A stretch of 64,000 nt of DNA from Verrucomicrobiaceae bacterium (GTDB taxonomy: Bacteria; Verrucomicrobiota; Verrucomicrobiia; Opitutales; Intestinicryptomonadaceae). The position numbers and the translations under genes were made by a program. The DNA is taken from contig SUVO01000012.1 of the NCBI GenBank assembly GCA_015061955.1, positions 35,282 to 99,281 on the forward strand, given 5' to 3'. The notes beneath the pieces are model-generated. The model saw nothing but the letters and a program-made list of their open reading frames with translations. It did not search any database and was not told the DNA's origin. Position 1 is the first letter of the stretch, and the number at the start of each line of letters is the position of its first letter. Shown piece after piece: positions 44,651 to 54,145 of this stretch.

Positions 44651-44811
44651 TATATAAATTCGCAACAGTGGTGCTTGTGGTTAAAAGAGCGTCTGCTCGG
44701 GTGGAATGTACTTAGTACTATTCCACCAACTCGCAAACATCTCTTTTAACTCACACCACACCCGTTTTTACTATTCGGACTCCCACGTTTATTCTAATCT
44801 TGTTGCGAATT

Positions 44812-44843
44812 TAAATAAAAAAAGTAGGCAATTTGCCTACTTT
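44812..44843 (-). terminator. Terminator of gpmI inside the element
   Basis: AAAGTAGGCAA (44821-44831) pairs with TTGCCTACTTT (44833-44843); the A tract at 44817-44823 gives the U run of the minus-strand transcript. Confidence 0.75.
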
Positions 44844-44892
44844 CACATTATTTAAATCTTTATTCGCAAAGTGGTGCGTCCACACCCATTTT

Positions 44893-46467
44893 TTATGAGA
44901 GAATGAGGGACTTGCCCGTCATTTCTGCTGGTGGTTTAAGACCCATCAACTGAAGTACTGTTGGTGCAATGTCGCCTAAGTTGCCACCTTCACGAAGTTT
45001 TAAACCTTCTAAGCCCTTGCCATAAATGACAACTTCAACAGGATTCATGGTGTGTCGAGTGTGAGCTTCGTTGGCTTGTGGATCGAATAGTTGATCGCTA
45101 TTTCCGTGGTCGGCAGTGATGAGCATAGCTGCGCCCATTTCGTCGGCAGCTTCTGCAATTTTCTTCACACCTTCGTCAACAGCTTCTATTGCCTTGATAG
45201 CTGCTTGCATATTGCCTGTATGACCAACCATATCGCCATTTGCGAAGTTTACAACTATTAAAGCGTATTTGTCTTCACGAACAGCTTTAGCAACTGCGTC
45301 AGCAACTGCAGGTTCGCTCATTTCTGGTTTTTGGTCGTAAGTTTGAACTTCGCGAGGCGAGTCGATTAAAATTCTATCTTCTCCACGGAATGGTTCTTCG
45401 CGATAGTCGTTAAAGAAGAATGTTACGTGAGCAAACTTTTCGGTTTCAGCACAACGGAGTTGAGCCAAGCCTTTTTCGCTTACGAATTCGCCCAAAATGT
45501 TTTTCATTTTTGGAGGTTTTGGGAAAAGTACATTTGGGCAAAGACCTACTTGATATTCTGTCATAGTTACAAAATATACGTCAGGTCTCTTTGCACGAAC
45601 AAAACCATCGAAGTTTGGATTTATAAATGCCGATGTCATTTCGCGAGGTCTGTCGCCACGGAAGTTGAAGAATATAACAGCATCGCCATCTTGAACTCTG
45701 CCGATAGGCTCTCCATTTTCCACAACCCATGTAGGTGTGATAAATTCGTCGCCTTGCATATTTTCTTGGGCAGGGTTGTTGTAGTAGTTTGTGAAAGCGT
45801 CTTCAGCGTTTTCAACTGCACAATCTGCCGATGTTCCAGTTAAGCAGTCGTAAGCTTTTTGAACTCTGTCCCAACGTTTGTCGCGGTCCATAGCCCAGAA
45901 ACGACCAATAACCGATGCTACTTTACCAACACCACATTCTTGCATTTGAGCTTTAACGTCTTTAATGAAGCCCAAGCCACTTGTTGGAGGTGTATCGCGA
46001 CCATCTGTAAAGGCGTGTAGGAAAACCTTTGTGTATTTTTTGTCGGCACAAATTTTCAATAGCGAGTATAAGTGGCGAAGCATTGAATGTACACCAGCGT
46101 CTGAGCAAAGACCGAAAAGGTGAAGAGCGCCACCATTATCGAGCTTTTTGAAAACTTCGTTGAGAACTGGACTTTCGAGTACTGATGCAGTTTGGAAACC
46201 TTTGTCGATGCGTACAATTTCTTGGTCTACAATTCTGCCAGCACCAATGTTTTGGTGGCCAACTTCACTGTTGCCCATTATACCTTCTGGCAAGCCTACT
46301 TCGAGACCACAAGCTGCGATTTCTGTTCGTGGGTATTTAGCCGAGAGGTTTTTACAAAATGGCGCATTAGCCAATTTGATTGCATTATATTTATCGAGTG
46401 TTGAGTCGTGATTTTCGCCCCAACCGTCTCTAATTAACAATATTACAGGTCTTCTTACTCCGTTCAT
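44893..46467 (-). CDS. gpmI: 2,3-bisphosphoglycerate-independent phosphoglycerate mutase
   Basis: 524 aa, full length. It interconverts 3- and 2-phosphoglycerate in glycolysis with two Mn2+ ions. Motifs: [10 protein letters not shown] near the start, the phospho-Ser segment [40 protein letters not shown] and [21 protein letters not shown]. The TAA directly abuts the conserved end of the palindromic element. Confidence 0.97.
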   Translation of the reverse strand: MNGVRRPVILLIRDGWGENHDSTLDKYNAIKLANAPFCKNLSAKYPRTEIAACGLEVGLPEGIMGNSEVGHQNIGAGRIVDQEIVRIDKGFQTASVLESPVLNEVFKKLDNGGALHLFGLCSDAGVHSMLRHLYSLLKICADKKYTKVFLHAFTDGRDTPPTSGLGFIKDVKAQMQECGVGKVASVIGRFWAMDRDKRWDRVQKAYDCLTGTSADCAVENAEDAFTNYYNNPAQENMQGDEFITPTWVVENGEPIGRVQDGDAVIFFNFRGDRPREMTSAFINPNFDGFVRAKRPDVYFVTMTEYQVGLCPNVLFPKPPKMKNILGEFVSEKGLAQLRCAETEKFAHVTFFFNDYREEPFRGEDRILIDSPREVQTYDQKPEMSEPAVADAVAKAVREDKYALIVVNFANGDMVGHTGNMQAAIKAIEAVDEGVKKIAEAADEMGAAMLITADHGNSDQLFDPQANEAHTRHTMNPVEVVIYGKGLEGLKLREGGNLGDIAPTVLQLMGLKPPAEMTGKSLILS

Positions 46468-46555
46468 AAATTAAAAAAGTTATCTGTGTAGTATCGTTAA
46501 AATAGTGTAAATGTTCAAGCATATTTTTAATAATAAGTAGAATTTAATTTTTTTC

Positions 46556-46584
46556 TTGCAACGAGTGATTAAAGTGGGTTTAAT
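46556..46584 (+). promoter_or_regulatory. Promoter of yajC-secDF
   Basis: TTGCAA (46556-46561), 17-nt spacer, TTTAAT (46579-46584), 26 nt before the yajC ATG. Confidence 0.6.
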
Positions 46585-46609
46585 GTGAACTTTATTAACA
46601 ATTTTATTT

Positions 46610-46945
46610 ATGGAAAATATCGTATCAATTCTCGCTCAGGAAGTCGCACCACAAGCACAAGGTGGTGGGTATCAAATGTTAATATTCATCGTTTTGATGT
46701 TCGCAGCAATGTATTTTTTGATGATTGCACCACAGCGTAAGCGTCAGAAGCAACACCAACAGATGATAAAAGAGCTCAAATCGGGTGATAAAGTTGTATC
46801 GATTGGTGGTATAATTGGTACAATTACTAATGTAAAAGAAAAAACATTTATCGTAAAGCTTTGCGATAACACAAAGGTTGAGTTTTTGAAATCGGCAATT
46901 AGCGATAAGATTGCTGATGAAACAGAAGCTGAACAAACTAAGTAA
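46610..46945 (+). CDS. yajC: Sec translocase accessory subunit YajC
   Basis: 111 aa: one membrane helix (MLIFIVLMFAAMYFLMI), then the conserved APQRKRQKQHQQMIKELKSGD-type basic and SH3-like part with VVSIGGIIGTI. It associates with SecDF at the inner membrane. The residues before the helix are Gln/Gly-rich. A compact terminator lies between it and secDF. Confidence 0.94.
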   Translation: MENIVSILAQEVAPQAQGGGYQMLIFIVLMFAAMYFLMIAPQRKRQKQHQQMIKELKSGDKVVSIGGIIGTITNVKEKTFIVKLCDNTKVEFLKSAISDKIADETEAEQTK

Positions 46946-46963
46946 AATTTTTATATTGCGAAT

Positions 46964-46990
46964 AAAACGCCGCATTTATGTGGCGTTTTT
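46964..46990 (+). terminator. Hairpin between yajC and secDF
   Basis: AAAACGCC...GGCGTTTTT around a 12-nt loop. If active, it would limit readthrough into secDF. Confidence 0.65.
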
Positions 46991-47023
46991 GTAGATTTAT
47001 AAACTATAAAAAGGATAAAACAA

Positions 47024-49627
47024 ATGTCATTACAAGGAACAAATAGTAATCCAGGAATTCTTTGGAAGTTTGTTGTTACTGCGTTGGTGGTAATATGGGC
47101 AGCATCGTCGATGTTCCCAGTATCAGACACTCCGTTTGAAGAATTCATAAAAACACGTGCAACAGCTCAACAAGATGAGTTTGCAAAGAAAGTCTTGCCA
47201 GCAGCAGAGTCTCGTGTTGATAAAGTAAACTATAAGAATAACCCTGCAAAGTCGCCAACTTTGTATATTGCATTGCGCGACTACGCAAATGCTAACGATG
47301 TTGATTTGTCGGTGTATTTCCCCGATGTAAAGGTCTCTGACATCAAGGTGTTGAAGAAACGTAACGATATTCTCTTGAAGGAATTGTATCGTCAAAGTAA
47401 GGGAGCTCTTAAAAAGGGCTTAGACTTGCAAGGTGGTGTTTCGTTTACTTTGGAAATTGACGACAAGAACCTTGAAAGTGGAGAAATGGAACGTCAAGGT
47501 CAGCTCGAAGACGTTTTGACAGTTTTGAATAATCGTATAAATGGTCTGGGTATTACCGAACCTACAATTCGTGTAATGGGTGGTAATTCTATCGAAGTTC
47601 AGATGCCAGGTGTATCGTTGAAGGATAACCCTGAAGCTATCGAAGAACTTTCACGTCCGGCAAAGTTGGAATTCCGTAAGGTACATCGCTATAAGCGTCC
47701 ATCGTCGGCTAAGCCACCAATAAGTGAAATTCCAGCAGGCTACGAAGTAATGATGATGGAAAGCGAACGTGGTGGTCAAATTGTTGAAGAACCATTGTAT
47801 GTGCGTATTCGTCCAGAAGCATCTGGCGATATCATCAAGAAAGCATATCCTGCAATGGAAGATACAAGTCGTTTCAGCGTAAGTATGGAATTTACTTCGC
47901 AAGGTTCTAAGGTTTTTGAAAGAATTACAAAAACTATTTTAGACGAAGACCAACAAACAGGTGTAAAACAACCTTTGGCTATTGTGCTTGATGGTCGTTT
48001 GATGAGCGCTCCAAATATTCAGAGTGTAATTAGCGATAGAGGTTCGATTACTGGTAATTTTACACGTCGTGAAGCTATCGAGTTGGCTAATGCGTTGAAC
48101 AATCCGTTGTCGGTTGGTTTGAAACGTACATCGTTGAACGAAGTTGGTCCATCGTTGGCAGAATCGGCAAAAGGTAGCTCGTTCTTGGCTGCAACAGTTG
48201 GTACTGCGTTGACTGTTTTGTTTATGGTTTTAGTTTATAAAGCAATGGGCTTTATTGCTGTTGTATCGGTTTTTGCAAACATATTTATTCTAGTAGGTGT
48301 GTTGGCAAGTTTTGGTGCAACAATGACTCTTCCAGGTATTGCTGCATTGGTATTGACACTTGGTATGGCTGTTGACTCTAACATTCTGGTGTTTGAACGT
48401 ATGCGTGAAGAATCGCTCAATGGTAAGAGTTTGTGGACATCGCTTATGGCTGGTTATGAAAAAGCATTCTCTGCTATTGTTGACGCTAACATTACAACAC
48501 TCATTTCGGCTGTAATTCTTTGGAAGTTCGGTACAGGTCCGGTTAAGGGGTTCGGTGTAACTTTGGCAATTGGTATCTTTACAACATTATTTGCATGCTT
48601 GATAATCAGTCGTGCTATGCTCGAGTTGGTTGTTAAGTATAATATTGTTCGTAAATCGTTCCAAAAGGGTCTTATTTCAAACGAAACAACGGTTGACTTC
48701 TTTAAATATGTAAAGGGTTCATTTGTTGTATCGTGGGCAATTGTTATTTTGGGTATAATCACAATAGTTTATCGTGGTGAAAAAACTTTGAGTATCGACT
48801 TTACAGGTGGTGATATTGTTACAATTAGCTATAATGCCGATAAGAAAATTCCAATCGAAGAAATCTTGAAGATGGGTACAGCAACCGGAGAAGGTTTGGG
48901 TGAAGTTCAAGCATCGTATCAGGTTGATTTAGCTTCAAAGGCTGAACGTTTGGTTCTTCAGGTTGAAAGTGAAAAGGGTGAACAGGCATTTAATGAACTT
49001 CAGAAACGCTTCCCAGATGCAGGTTTAGGCTTGATTGCACAAACAAGCGTTGGTGCATCGGTAAGTAGTGATATCACTAAAGATGCATTTATAGCTGTTG
49101 CGTTGTCGTTGTTGGCAATGTTGGTATATGTTGCGTTCCGTTTTGAATTCAGTTATGGTGTTGGTGCCTTAGTTGCAACGTTCCACGACGTTATTATGAG
49201 TATTGGTTTGTTCGTATTCTTCGGAATGTTGGGTGTAGGTTCAGGTCAGTTCTCGGCACCTATGGTTGCTGCTGTTTTGATGGTTATGGGTTATTCTATT
49301 AACGACAAAATCGTAGTGTTCGACCGTATCCGTGAAGAGCTCGAATTAAAACCAACAATGAGTTTGAAAGATGTTATCAATTATTCTATCAACAGAACGC
49401 TTTCAAGAACGTTGCTTACTTCGGTAACTACATTCTTGTCGGCAGTTGCATTGTTTGTGTTCGGTACAGGTATTATAGTTGACTTCTCGTTGGTATTCAT
49501 AATTGGTATCACAGTTGGTACATTCTCGTCTATATTCATTGCAAGCCCTGTTTTCTATTGGTGGAATAAGGGAAATCGTGATAAGGTTGAAAAAACTGTT
49601 GAGCCTGAAGCTCGTAGTTGGGAATAA
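47024..49627 (+). CDS. secDF: Fused protein translocase subunit SecDF
   Basis: 867 aa, a SecD-SecF fusion with twelve helices. The SecD half has a periplasmic domain (GLDLQGGVSFTLEI, NNRINGLGITEPTI, GQFTGNF-like SITGNFTRREAIELANALN) and LTLGMAVDSNILVFERMREE. The SecF half starts near residue ~570 with SIDFTGGDIV and contains VMGYSINDKIVVFDRIREE. It uses the proton or sodium gradient to pull secreted proteins across the inner membrane, which suits an organism with many exported glycosidases. AAGGAT precedes the ATG; a terminator follows. Confidence 0.97.
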   Translation: MSLQGTNSNPGILWKFVVTALVVIWAASSMFPVSDTPFEEFIKTRATAQQDEFAKKVLPAAESRVDKVNYKNNPAKSPTLYIALRDYANANDVDLSVYFPDVKVSDIKVLKKRNDILLKELYRQSKGALKKGLDLQGGVSFTLEIDDKNLESGEMERQGQLEDVLTVLNNRINGLGITEPTIRVMGGNSIEVQMPGVSLKDNPEAIEELSRPAKLEFRKVHRYKRPSSAKPPISEIPAGYEVMMMESERGGQIVEEPLYVRIRPEASGDIIKKAYPAMEDTSRFSVSMEFTSQGSKVFERITKTILDEDQQTGVKQPLAIVLDGRLMSAPNIQSVISDRGSITGNFTRREAIELANALNNPLSVGLKRTSLNEVGPSLAESAKGSSFLAATVGTALTVLFMVLVYKAMGFIAVVSVFANIFILVGVLASFGATMTLPGIAALVLTLGMAVDSNILVFERMREESLNGKSLWTSLMAGYEKAFSAIVDANITTLISAVILWKFGTGPVKGFGVTLAIGIFTTLFACLIISRAMLELVVKYNIVRKSFQKGLISNETTVDFFKYVKGSFVVSWAIVILGIITIVYRGEKTLSIDFTGGDIVTISYNADKKIPIEEILKMGTATGEGLGEVQASYQVDLASKAERLVLQVESEKGEQAFNELQKRFPDAGLGLIAQTSVGASVSSDITKDAFIAVALSLLAMLVYVAFRFEFSYGVGALVATFHDVIMSIGLFVFFGMLGVGSGQFSAPMVAAVLMVMGYSINDKIVVFDRIREELELKPTMSLKDVINYSINRTLSRTLLTSVTTFLSAVALFVFGTGIIVDFSLVFIIGITVGTFSSIFIASPVFYWWNKGNRDKVEKTVEPEARSWE

Positions 49628-49644
49628 AATAATATCATACTTAG

Positions 49645-49672
49645 AAAAAGCACCGTTAAGGTGCTTTTTTTT
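49645..49672 (+). terminator. Terminator after secDF
   Basis: AAAAAGCACC, loop GTTAA, GGTGCTTTTTTTT. Confidence 0.85.
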
Positions 49673-49695
49673 GTATTATATTAGGGATAAAAATC

Positions 49696-49724
49696 TTGAC
49701 AATTTATTTTCTCAAACGTATGAT
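49696..49724 (+). promoter_or_regulatory. Strong promoter with overlapping operator-like site
   Basis: TTGACA (49696-49701), 17-nt spacer, TATGAT (49719-49724). The motif ATTTTCTCAAACGTATGA (49706-49723) covers the spacer and -10 box and matches the sucCD upstream palindrome site in 17 of 18 positions. Confidence 0.65.
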
Positions 49725-49770
49725 TAAAGAGTCTTATAATTAAAACATGGAAATTACTAAAAAAGAAAAT

Positions 49771-50763
49771 ATGAAAAATAGACGTGATTTTATAAAGTTG
49801 GCAATGCTTTCGAGTGTTGGTATTATGATGGGGTGTACTTCTAAGAAACAGGAGTTTGACCAAACTTTAAAATATGGTGCAAAGCGTAAATTTATACGAA
49901 AATTTACACCACGTTTCTCGATGGGCTATAATTTTATTGCAGGTAAGGACCCATTTAAAAGAATGCAATTCTTCCATGACGCAGGTTTCACTGCAGTAGA
50001 GGGCGTTGTTTTTGTTACCCATAATGGTAAAAATTATACTGAAGCTCAAAAACAACAGCAGATCGCCTTGGGTAAAATGGCAAGAGAACTCGGTCTTGAA
50101 ATGGGTAATGTTAGTTCGATGAACGATAAGGACTTTGCTATGATGGGCGAGTATCAGTTGCCTATCAAAGATAAATACGTTTCATCAAAGGAAGGCTTGC
50201 GTGAAGAGCTTGTACGCAGAATGGAAAAAACTTTTGGTGTGTTAGAACGTTTGGGTAGTAAAGAATTTATCATTGGCGCAGGTACAAAAGGTTCAAAGTT
50301 GTCGGCAACAAAGCAAATGGATAACACAATTGAAAATATGGCTTTCTGTGCCGACTATGTTGCAAAACGAGGTTATAAAATTGTTATAGAACCACTCAAT
50401 ACAATAAGCCACCCAAATATATTTATCGATAATGCAACTATGGGGGCAGAAATTGTGCGTGCAGTAAATAAGCCATCGTGTCGCTTGTTGTACGACATTT
50501 TTCACGAACAAATGCAAGTGGGTAATCTAAAGAGTTTAGACGATGATAAAGTTTGGAATTGTATTGAAAGCTTTCATATTGCCGATGCACCTCAACGTTG
50601 TGAACCAACTTCCGGAGTAATTGATTATGCTAAAGTTCTCGATAAAATTTGGGATAAAGGCTTTAGAGGTTTCTTGGGCTTAGAACATCGTCAAACCGAA
50701 AATACAAAAGAATGTGAATTGCGTATTTTAGAAATTTACAGAAAATTAGATAAACAATCTTAA
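49771..50763 (+). CDS. Tat-exported xylose isomerase-like TIM barrel lipoprotein
   Basis: 330 aa from the ATG at 49771; an ATG at 49747 is also possible. Twin-arginine motif NRRDFIKLA followed by a lipobox-like IMMGC, so probably a Tat-exported lipoprotein. Barrel motifs with likely metal ligands: VIEPLNTISHP, LLYDIFHEQ and LGLEHRQ, in the same order and spacing as in the protein at 21084-22061, its paralogue. It sits 17 nt upstream of a Tat-exported Gfo/Idh/MocA oxidoreductase, a pairing common in sugar-modifying loci. Substrate unknown. Confidence 0.78.
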   Translation: MKNRRDFIKLAMLSSVGIMMGCTSKKQEFDQTLKYGAKRKFIRKFTPRFSMGYNFIAGKDPFKRMQFFHDAGFTAVEGVVFVTHNGKNYTEAQKQQQIALGKMARELGLEMGNVSSMNDKDFAMMGEYQLPIKDKYVSSKEGLREELVRRMEKTFGVLERLGSKEFIIGAGTKGSKLSATKQMDNTIENMAFCADYVAKRGYKIVIEPLNTISHPNIFIDNATMGAEIVRAVNKPSCRLLYDIFHEQMQVGNLKSLDDDKVWNCIESFHIADAPQRCEPTSGVIDYAKVLDKIWDKGFRGFLGLEHRQTENTKECELRILEIYRKLDKQS

Positions 50764-50780
50764 ACATACAGGAGAATAAA

Positions 50781-52082
50781 ATGGATAGAAGAGATGCTAT
50801 AAAAACAATATCTGCAGTTTCTGCAGCAAGTATTTTGCCACAGTTTTCGTGGGCAAATACAAAAAAATCGCAGTTGAAAGTTGGTCTTATCGGTTGTTCA
50901 GGTCGTGGTTTGGGAGCAGTTGATAATATGCTTGAAGCCGCAGAAGGTAAGGTAAAGATTGTCGCGATTGCCGACTTGTTTGAAGATAGATTAAAAGTTG
51001 CAACTGATACATTTGCAAAAAATGCAAAGAAAAATCCAGCACGTTATAAAGATGCTATCGATTTAGGTAATAGAAAATTTTTCGGTTGGGATGCTTATAA
51101 ACAACTTTTGGCAGAAGATGTCGATGTAATCATTCATGCAACACCACCAGTGTTCCGTCCTCTCCATTTGCGTGCAGCCGTTGAAGCTGGTAAGCATATG
51201 TTTGTTGAAAAGCCAGCATGTGTTGACCCTGTTCAAGCTCGTGAGTTGATGGAAATTGCAGATTTGGCAGATAAGAAGGGCTTGACAATTATTCCTGGTA
51301 TTCAGCGTAGATTCAGCCCAGCATATCAAGAAGCAATCAATCGCCTAAGAGACGGTCAAATTGGTGATTTAGTTTCGATGCAGGCATGGTGGCTCAATGC
51401 TCGTTTCTTTATTCAAAATAGAGGTAAGCTATTCTTGCATAATCCAGATCCACAATCAATGGAATATCAAATCCGCAACTGGTTTGTGTTCTCGTGGACT
51501 TCAGGCGACTGCTATGTAGAACAGCACGTTCATAACTTAGACGTAATTCGTTGGGTTGTGGGTAAAGATCCAGTCGAAGTAAATGGTGTTGGTGGAAGAC
51601 GTTGGGATATCCCATTCCCAGAAATGGGCGATCGCTTCAGCCACTTTGCTGTAGACTTTGACTTCGGCGACGGCTTGCATTGCTCAAGCTATTCACGTCG
51701 CGAACAAGAATCTAAGCCATACGTCATGGAACGTTTCATCGGTACAAAGGGGGTTTTGGAATTAGATTTAGGTTCGGCTACAAGTCGTATTTTGGGGCAA
51801 AAGTCGTGGCAATACAAAGGTCCAATGCCACAACCTATCGTTGAAGAACATAGAGTTTTGATTGATAGCGTATTGAATAATAAACGCATAAATATGTTGC
51901 GTGATATGGTTGATTCAACGTTGATGGCTATTGCTGGTCGTGAAAGTTGCTATGCAGGTAAAAACTTTAAATACGCTTGGGTAAAAGAACGTTCGCAACA
52001 AAGCTATGCACCAAAGGAATGGAAGTTCGGTAAGAAGGAATTTCGCGGAATTCCACTTCCTGGTAATTATAAACTTTCATAA
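50781..52082 (+). CDS. Tat-exported Gfo/Idh/MocA-family oxidoreductase
   Basis: 433 aa. Twin-arginine start (DRRDAIKTISAVSAASILP, mature part from about NTKKSQ), Rossmann motif GLIGCSGRGLGAVDN, and EKPACVDP with the conserved Lys of the catalytic site. AGGAG at 50770-50774 sets the start. Members bind NAD(P) and oxidise, reduce or cleave sugars; Tat export fits a pre-bound cofactor and periplasmic activity, as in Tat-exported family members such as GFOR. It is likely co-transcribed with the TIM-barrel lipoprotein upstream. Substrate unknown. Confidence 0.85.
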   Translation: MDRRDAIKTISAVSAASILPQFSWANTKKSQLKVGLIGCSGRGLGAVDNMLEAAEGKVKIVAIADLFEDRLKVATDTFAKNAKKNPARYKDAIDLGNRKFFGWDAYKQLLAEDVDVIIHATPPVFRPLHLRAAVEAGKHMFVEKPACVDPVQARELMEIADLADKKGLTIIPGIQRRFSPAYQEAINRLRDGQIGDLVSMQAWWLNARFFIQNRGKLFLHNPDPQSMEYQIRNWFVFSWTSGDCYVEQHVHNLDVIRWVVGKDPVEVNGVGGRRWDIPFPEMGDRFSHFAVDFDFGDGLHCSSYSRREQESKPYVMERFIGTKGVLELDLGSATSRILGQKSWQYKGPMPQPIVEEHRVLIDSVLNNKRINMLRDMVDSTLMAIAGRESCYAGKNFKYAWVKERSQQSYAPKEWKFGKKEFRGIPLPGNYKLS

Positions 52083-52092
52083 AATAATATAT

Positions 52093-52125
52093 AAAAAGAA
52101 CAGCTTTGGGGCTGTTCTTTTTTTT
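52093..52125 (+). terminator. Terminator after the oxidoreductase gene
   Basis: AAAGAACAGC, loop TTTGGG, GCTGTTCTTT, long T run. A second hairpin (AGCTCCG/CGGGGCT with T run, 52134-52160) follows immediately. Confidence 0.85.
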
Positions 52126-52203
52126 ATATATTTAGCTCCGTTTTGACGGGGCTTTTTTTGTTGCTAAATGTTTTTATATTGTTAGAGTTGTAGCCGTATT
52201 TTT

Positions 52204-53349
52204 TTGTTTTTGAAAAATTCCGAACAGTCGAACAATAAAGCAACTGCCGAGCTTAAGATAGACGGTAGTAGGGTAGAGCTTGTCGTTTCAGGCGATTGGT
52301 CTATAAATAAAGCACATACTTTAGCATCGGAAATCATAGAACAATTACCAAAAGATATTACTTTCTTGGGGTTTGACGCATCGGCATTGGGTAGTTACGA
52401 TTCATCGCTTATAAGTTTGATTTTGCGTGTGAGTACAATATTGCAACATAAGAACGTGTCGATAGATTTTAAGACGTTGCCAGAGGGTATTGATTCTATG
52501 TTGTTTTTGGCTACGGCAGTACCGTCAACAAAGACAAAGAAAAATATATCGCATATAAATTTTGTAAATTTAGTAGGAAATCGCACTATAAACTTCATAT
52601 CTAATTTAAAAGAATATGTAAGTTTTTTTGGCGATATTACTATAGCATTTGTTAAAATGCTTTTTGGAAAGGCTCGCTTTCGGAGAGTTGATTTACTTTC
52701 GGTTGTACAGAAAACAGGTCCTGAAGCATTGCCTATTGTTGCGCTGATAAGTTTTTTGGTAGGTTTGATTTTGGCATTCGTTGGTTCTATTCAGCTTGCT
52801 AAATATGGGTCTGAAATATTTGTTGCTGATCTTGTAGGCATTGCAATGGTTCGCGAAATGGGTGCAATGATGGTCGGTATAGTTATGAGTGGTAGAACAG
52901 GGGCGTCGTTTGCGGCAGAACTTGGTGCAATGAAAGTAAACGAGGAAATTTCTGCATTCAAAACGTTTGGAATTTCTCCAATAGAATTTTTGGTAATGCC
53001 TCGTATTATTGCGTTGGTATGTATGTTCCCTCTTCTGACAATCTTTGCTGATGTCATAGGTATGTTGGGAGGTTTGGTCATAGGTGTTGGTATGTTCGAC
53101 CTCAGTTATGAACAGTATTCAAATAGAACATTCTTGGCATTGAATTTGGTACATATGGCTACAGGTGTAGGCAAGAGTATTGTCTATGGTATAATTGTTG
53201 CGTGTGTAGGTTGTAGAATGGGGCTAAGTTGTGAAAATAGCTCGAGTGGTGTTGGTAAAGCTACAACATCTTCAGTTGTGCAAAGTATAACTTGGATAAT
53301 TGTTGCCGATGCTGTATTTGCTGTAATATTTACAATATTTGATATATGA
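52204..53349 (+). CDS. mlaE: MlaE-type lipid ABC transporter permease with N-terminal STAS domain
   Basis: 381 aa. No ATG is available in frame ahead of the domain; TTG at 52204 (or 52210) is the likely start, shortly after a stop in the same frame. Residues ~12-110 form a STAS/MlaB-like domain (VELVVSGDWSI, LGFDASALGSYDSSLI), and ~130-380 the MlaE permease (GPEALPIVALISFLVGLILAF, MVREMGAMMVGIVMSGRTGASFAAELGAMK, EFLVMPRIIAL). In E. coli MlaB and MlaE are separate proteins; here they are fused. It moves phospholipids between the membranes together with the MlaF and MlaD proteins encoded next. Confidence 0.9.
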   Translation: MFLKNSEQSNNKATAELKIDGSRVELVVSGDWSINKAHTLASEIIEQLPKDITFLGFDASALGSYDSSLISLILRVSTILQHKNVSIDFKTLPEGIDSMLFLATAVPSTKTKKNISHINFVNLVGNRTINFISNLKEYVSFFGDITIAFVKMLFGKARFRRVDLLSVVQKTGPEALPIVALISFLVGLILAFVGSIQLAKYGSEIFVADLVGIAMVREMGAMMVGIVMSGRTGASFAAELGAMKVNEEISAFKTFGISPIEFLVMPRIIALVCMFPLLTIFADVIGMLGGLVIGVGMFDLSYEQYSNRTFLALNLVHMATGVGKSIVYGIIVACVGCRMGLSCENSSSGVGKATTSSVVQSITWIIVADAVFAVIFTIFDI

Positions 53350-54122
53350 GCAAAAATTATAGTACAGTTAAATCAAGTGCTGACGAGGTTTTCAGAATTG
53401 AAAATCTCACTATGGCATACGACGACTATGTCGTTATGCAAGACTTGAACTTTTCTGTAAAACAAGGCGAAATTTTCTTTATTATGGGTGGTAGTGGCTG
53501 TGGAAAAAGTACATTGCTACGTCATATGATAGGTTTGTTGCAACCTGCCAAAGGTTCTATATTTTATAAAGGTAAAGATTTTACAAACGCAACCATTGAA
53601 CAACGAGAGAAAATGTTGCGTGAGTTTGGCGTTTTGTATCAAGGTGGTGCATTGTGGAGTTCAATGACTTTAGCTGAAAATATAATGTTGCCATTGAAAG
53701 AATTTTCAAAGGTAAGTAATGCCGAGGCTGAGGATATTGTTGATTTAAAATTGTCGCTTGTGGGACTTCGTGGTTTTGGTGGATTTTATCCATCGGAAAT
53801 TAGTGGTGGTATGGCTAAGCGTGCAGGATTAGCCAGAGCAATAGCATTAGATCCTTTAGTTCTGTTCTTCGATGAACCAAGTGCAGGTCTCGACCCAATA
53901 TCGTCGCATCGCTTAGATGAACTTATTATGCAAATGCGTGATTGTTTAGGTGCAACTATAATTGTGGTTTCGCACGAGTTAGCGAGTATCTTTGATATTG
54001 CCGATAGAGCAATTTTCTTAGATGCAAAAACAAAGCGTCAGTTGGCTATTGGTAATCCACACGAGCTTTTAAAAAATGGTCCTGAAGATGTAAAATATTT
54101 CTTGAATAGAGGGGTAGTTTAA
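53346..54122 (+). CDS. mlaF: MlaF-type lipid ABC transporter ATPase
   Basis: 258 aa ABC ATPase: Walker A MGGSGCGKSTLL, Q-loop LYQGGALWSSMT, signature EISGGMAKRAGLARA, Walker B LVLFFDEPSAGLDP, switch His in VVSHE. The LARAIALDP/MAKR form is that of MlaF. Its start overlaps the mlaE stop by 4 nt. It energises lipid transfer at the inner membrane. Confidence 0.95.
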   Translation: MSKNYSTVKSSADEVFRIENLTMAYDDYVVMQDLNFSVKQGEIFFIMGGSGCGKSTLLRHMIGLLQPAKGSIFYKGKDFTNATIEQREKMLREFGVLYQGGALWSSMTLAENIMLPLKEFSKVSNAEAEDIVDLKLSLVGLRGFGGFYPSEISGGMAKRAGLARAIALDPLVLFFDEPSAGLDPISSHRLDELIMQMRDCLGATIIVVSHELASIFDIADRAIFLDAKTKRQLAIGNPHELLKNGPEDVKYFLNRGVV

Positions 54123-54145
54123 ATTTTTAATATTTGAGATGAAAA

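Larger units (their letters stand above)
44571..44892. repeat. Nested palindromic element, locus 2 (complete copy)
   Basis: P1: AAAAACGTGTGTGG (44571-44584) with CCACACCCGTTTTT (44756-44769), 13 of 14 pairs. P2: GCACCACTGTTGCGAA (44587-44602) with TTCGCAACAGTGGTGC (44659-44674), 16 bp perfect, loop carrying a terminator hairpin. P3: GTTAAAAGAG/CTCTTTTAAC (to 44750), enclosing GGTGGAAT (44700-44707)/ATTCCACC (44720-44727). Second unit: block ACGTTTATTCTAATCT (to 44800), arm TGTTGCGAA (44801-44809), hairpin 44821-44843, arm TTCGCAA (44863-44869). Ends: GTGTGGACGCACCAC (44579-44593) and its exact inverse at 44871-44885. It fills the gap between convergent rho and gpmI stops. Same design as 22061-22390. 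Confidence 0.85.
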
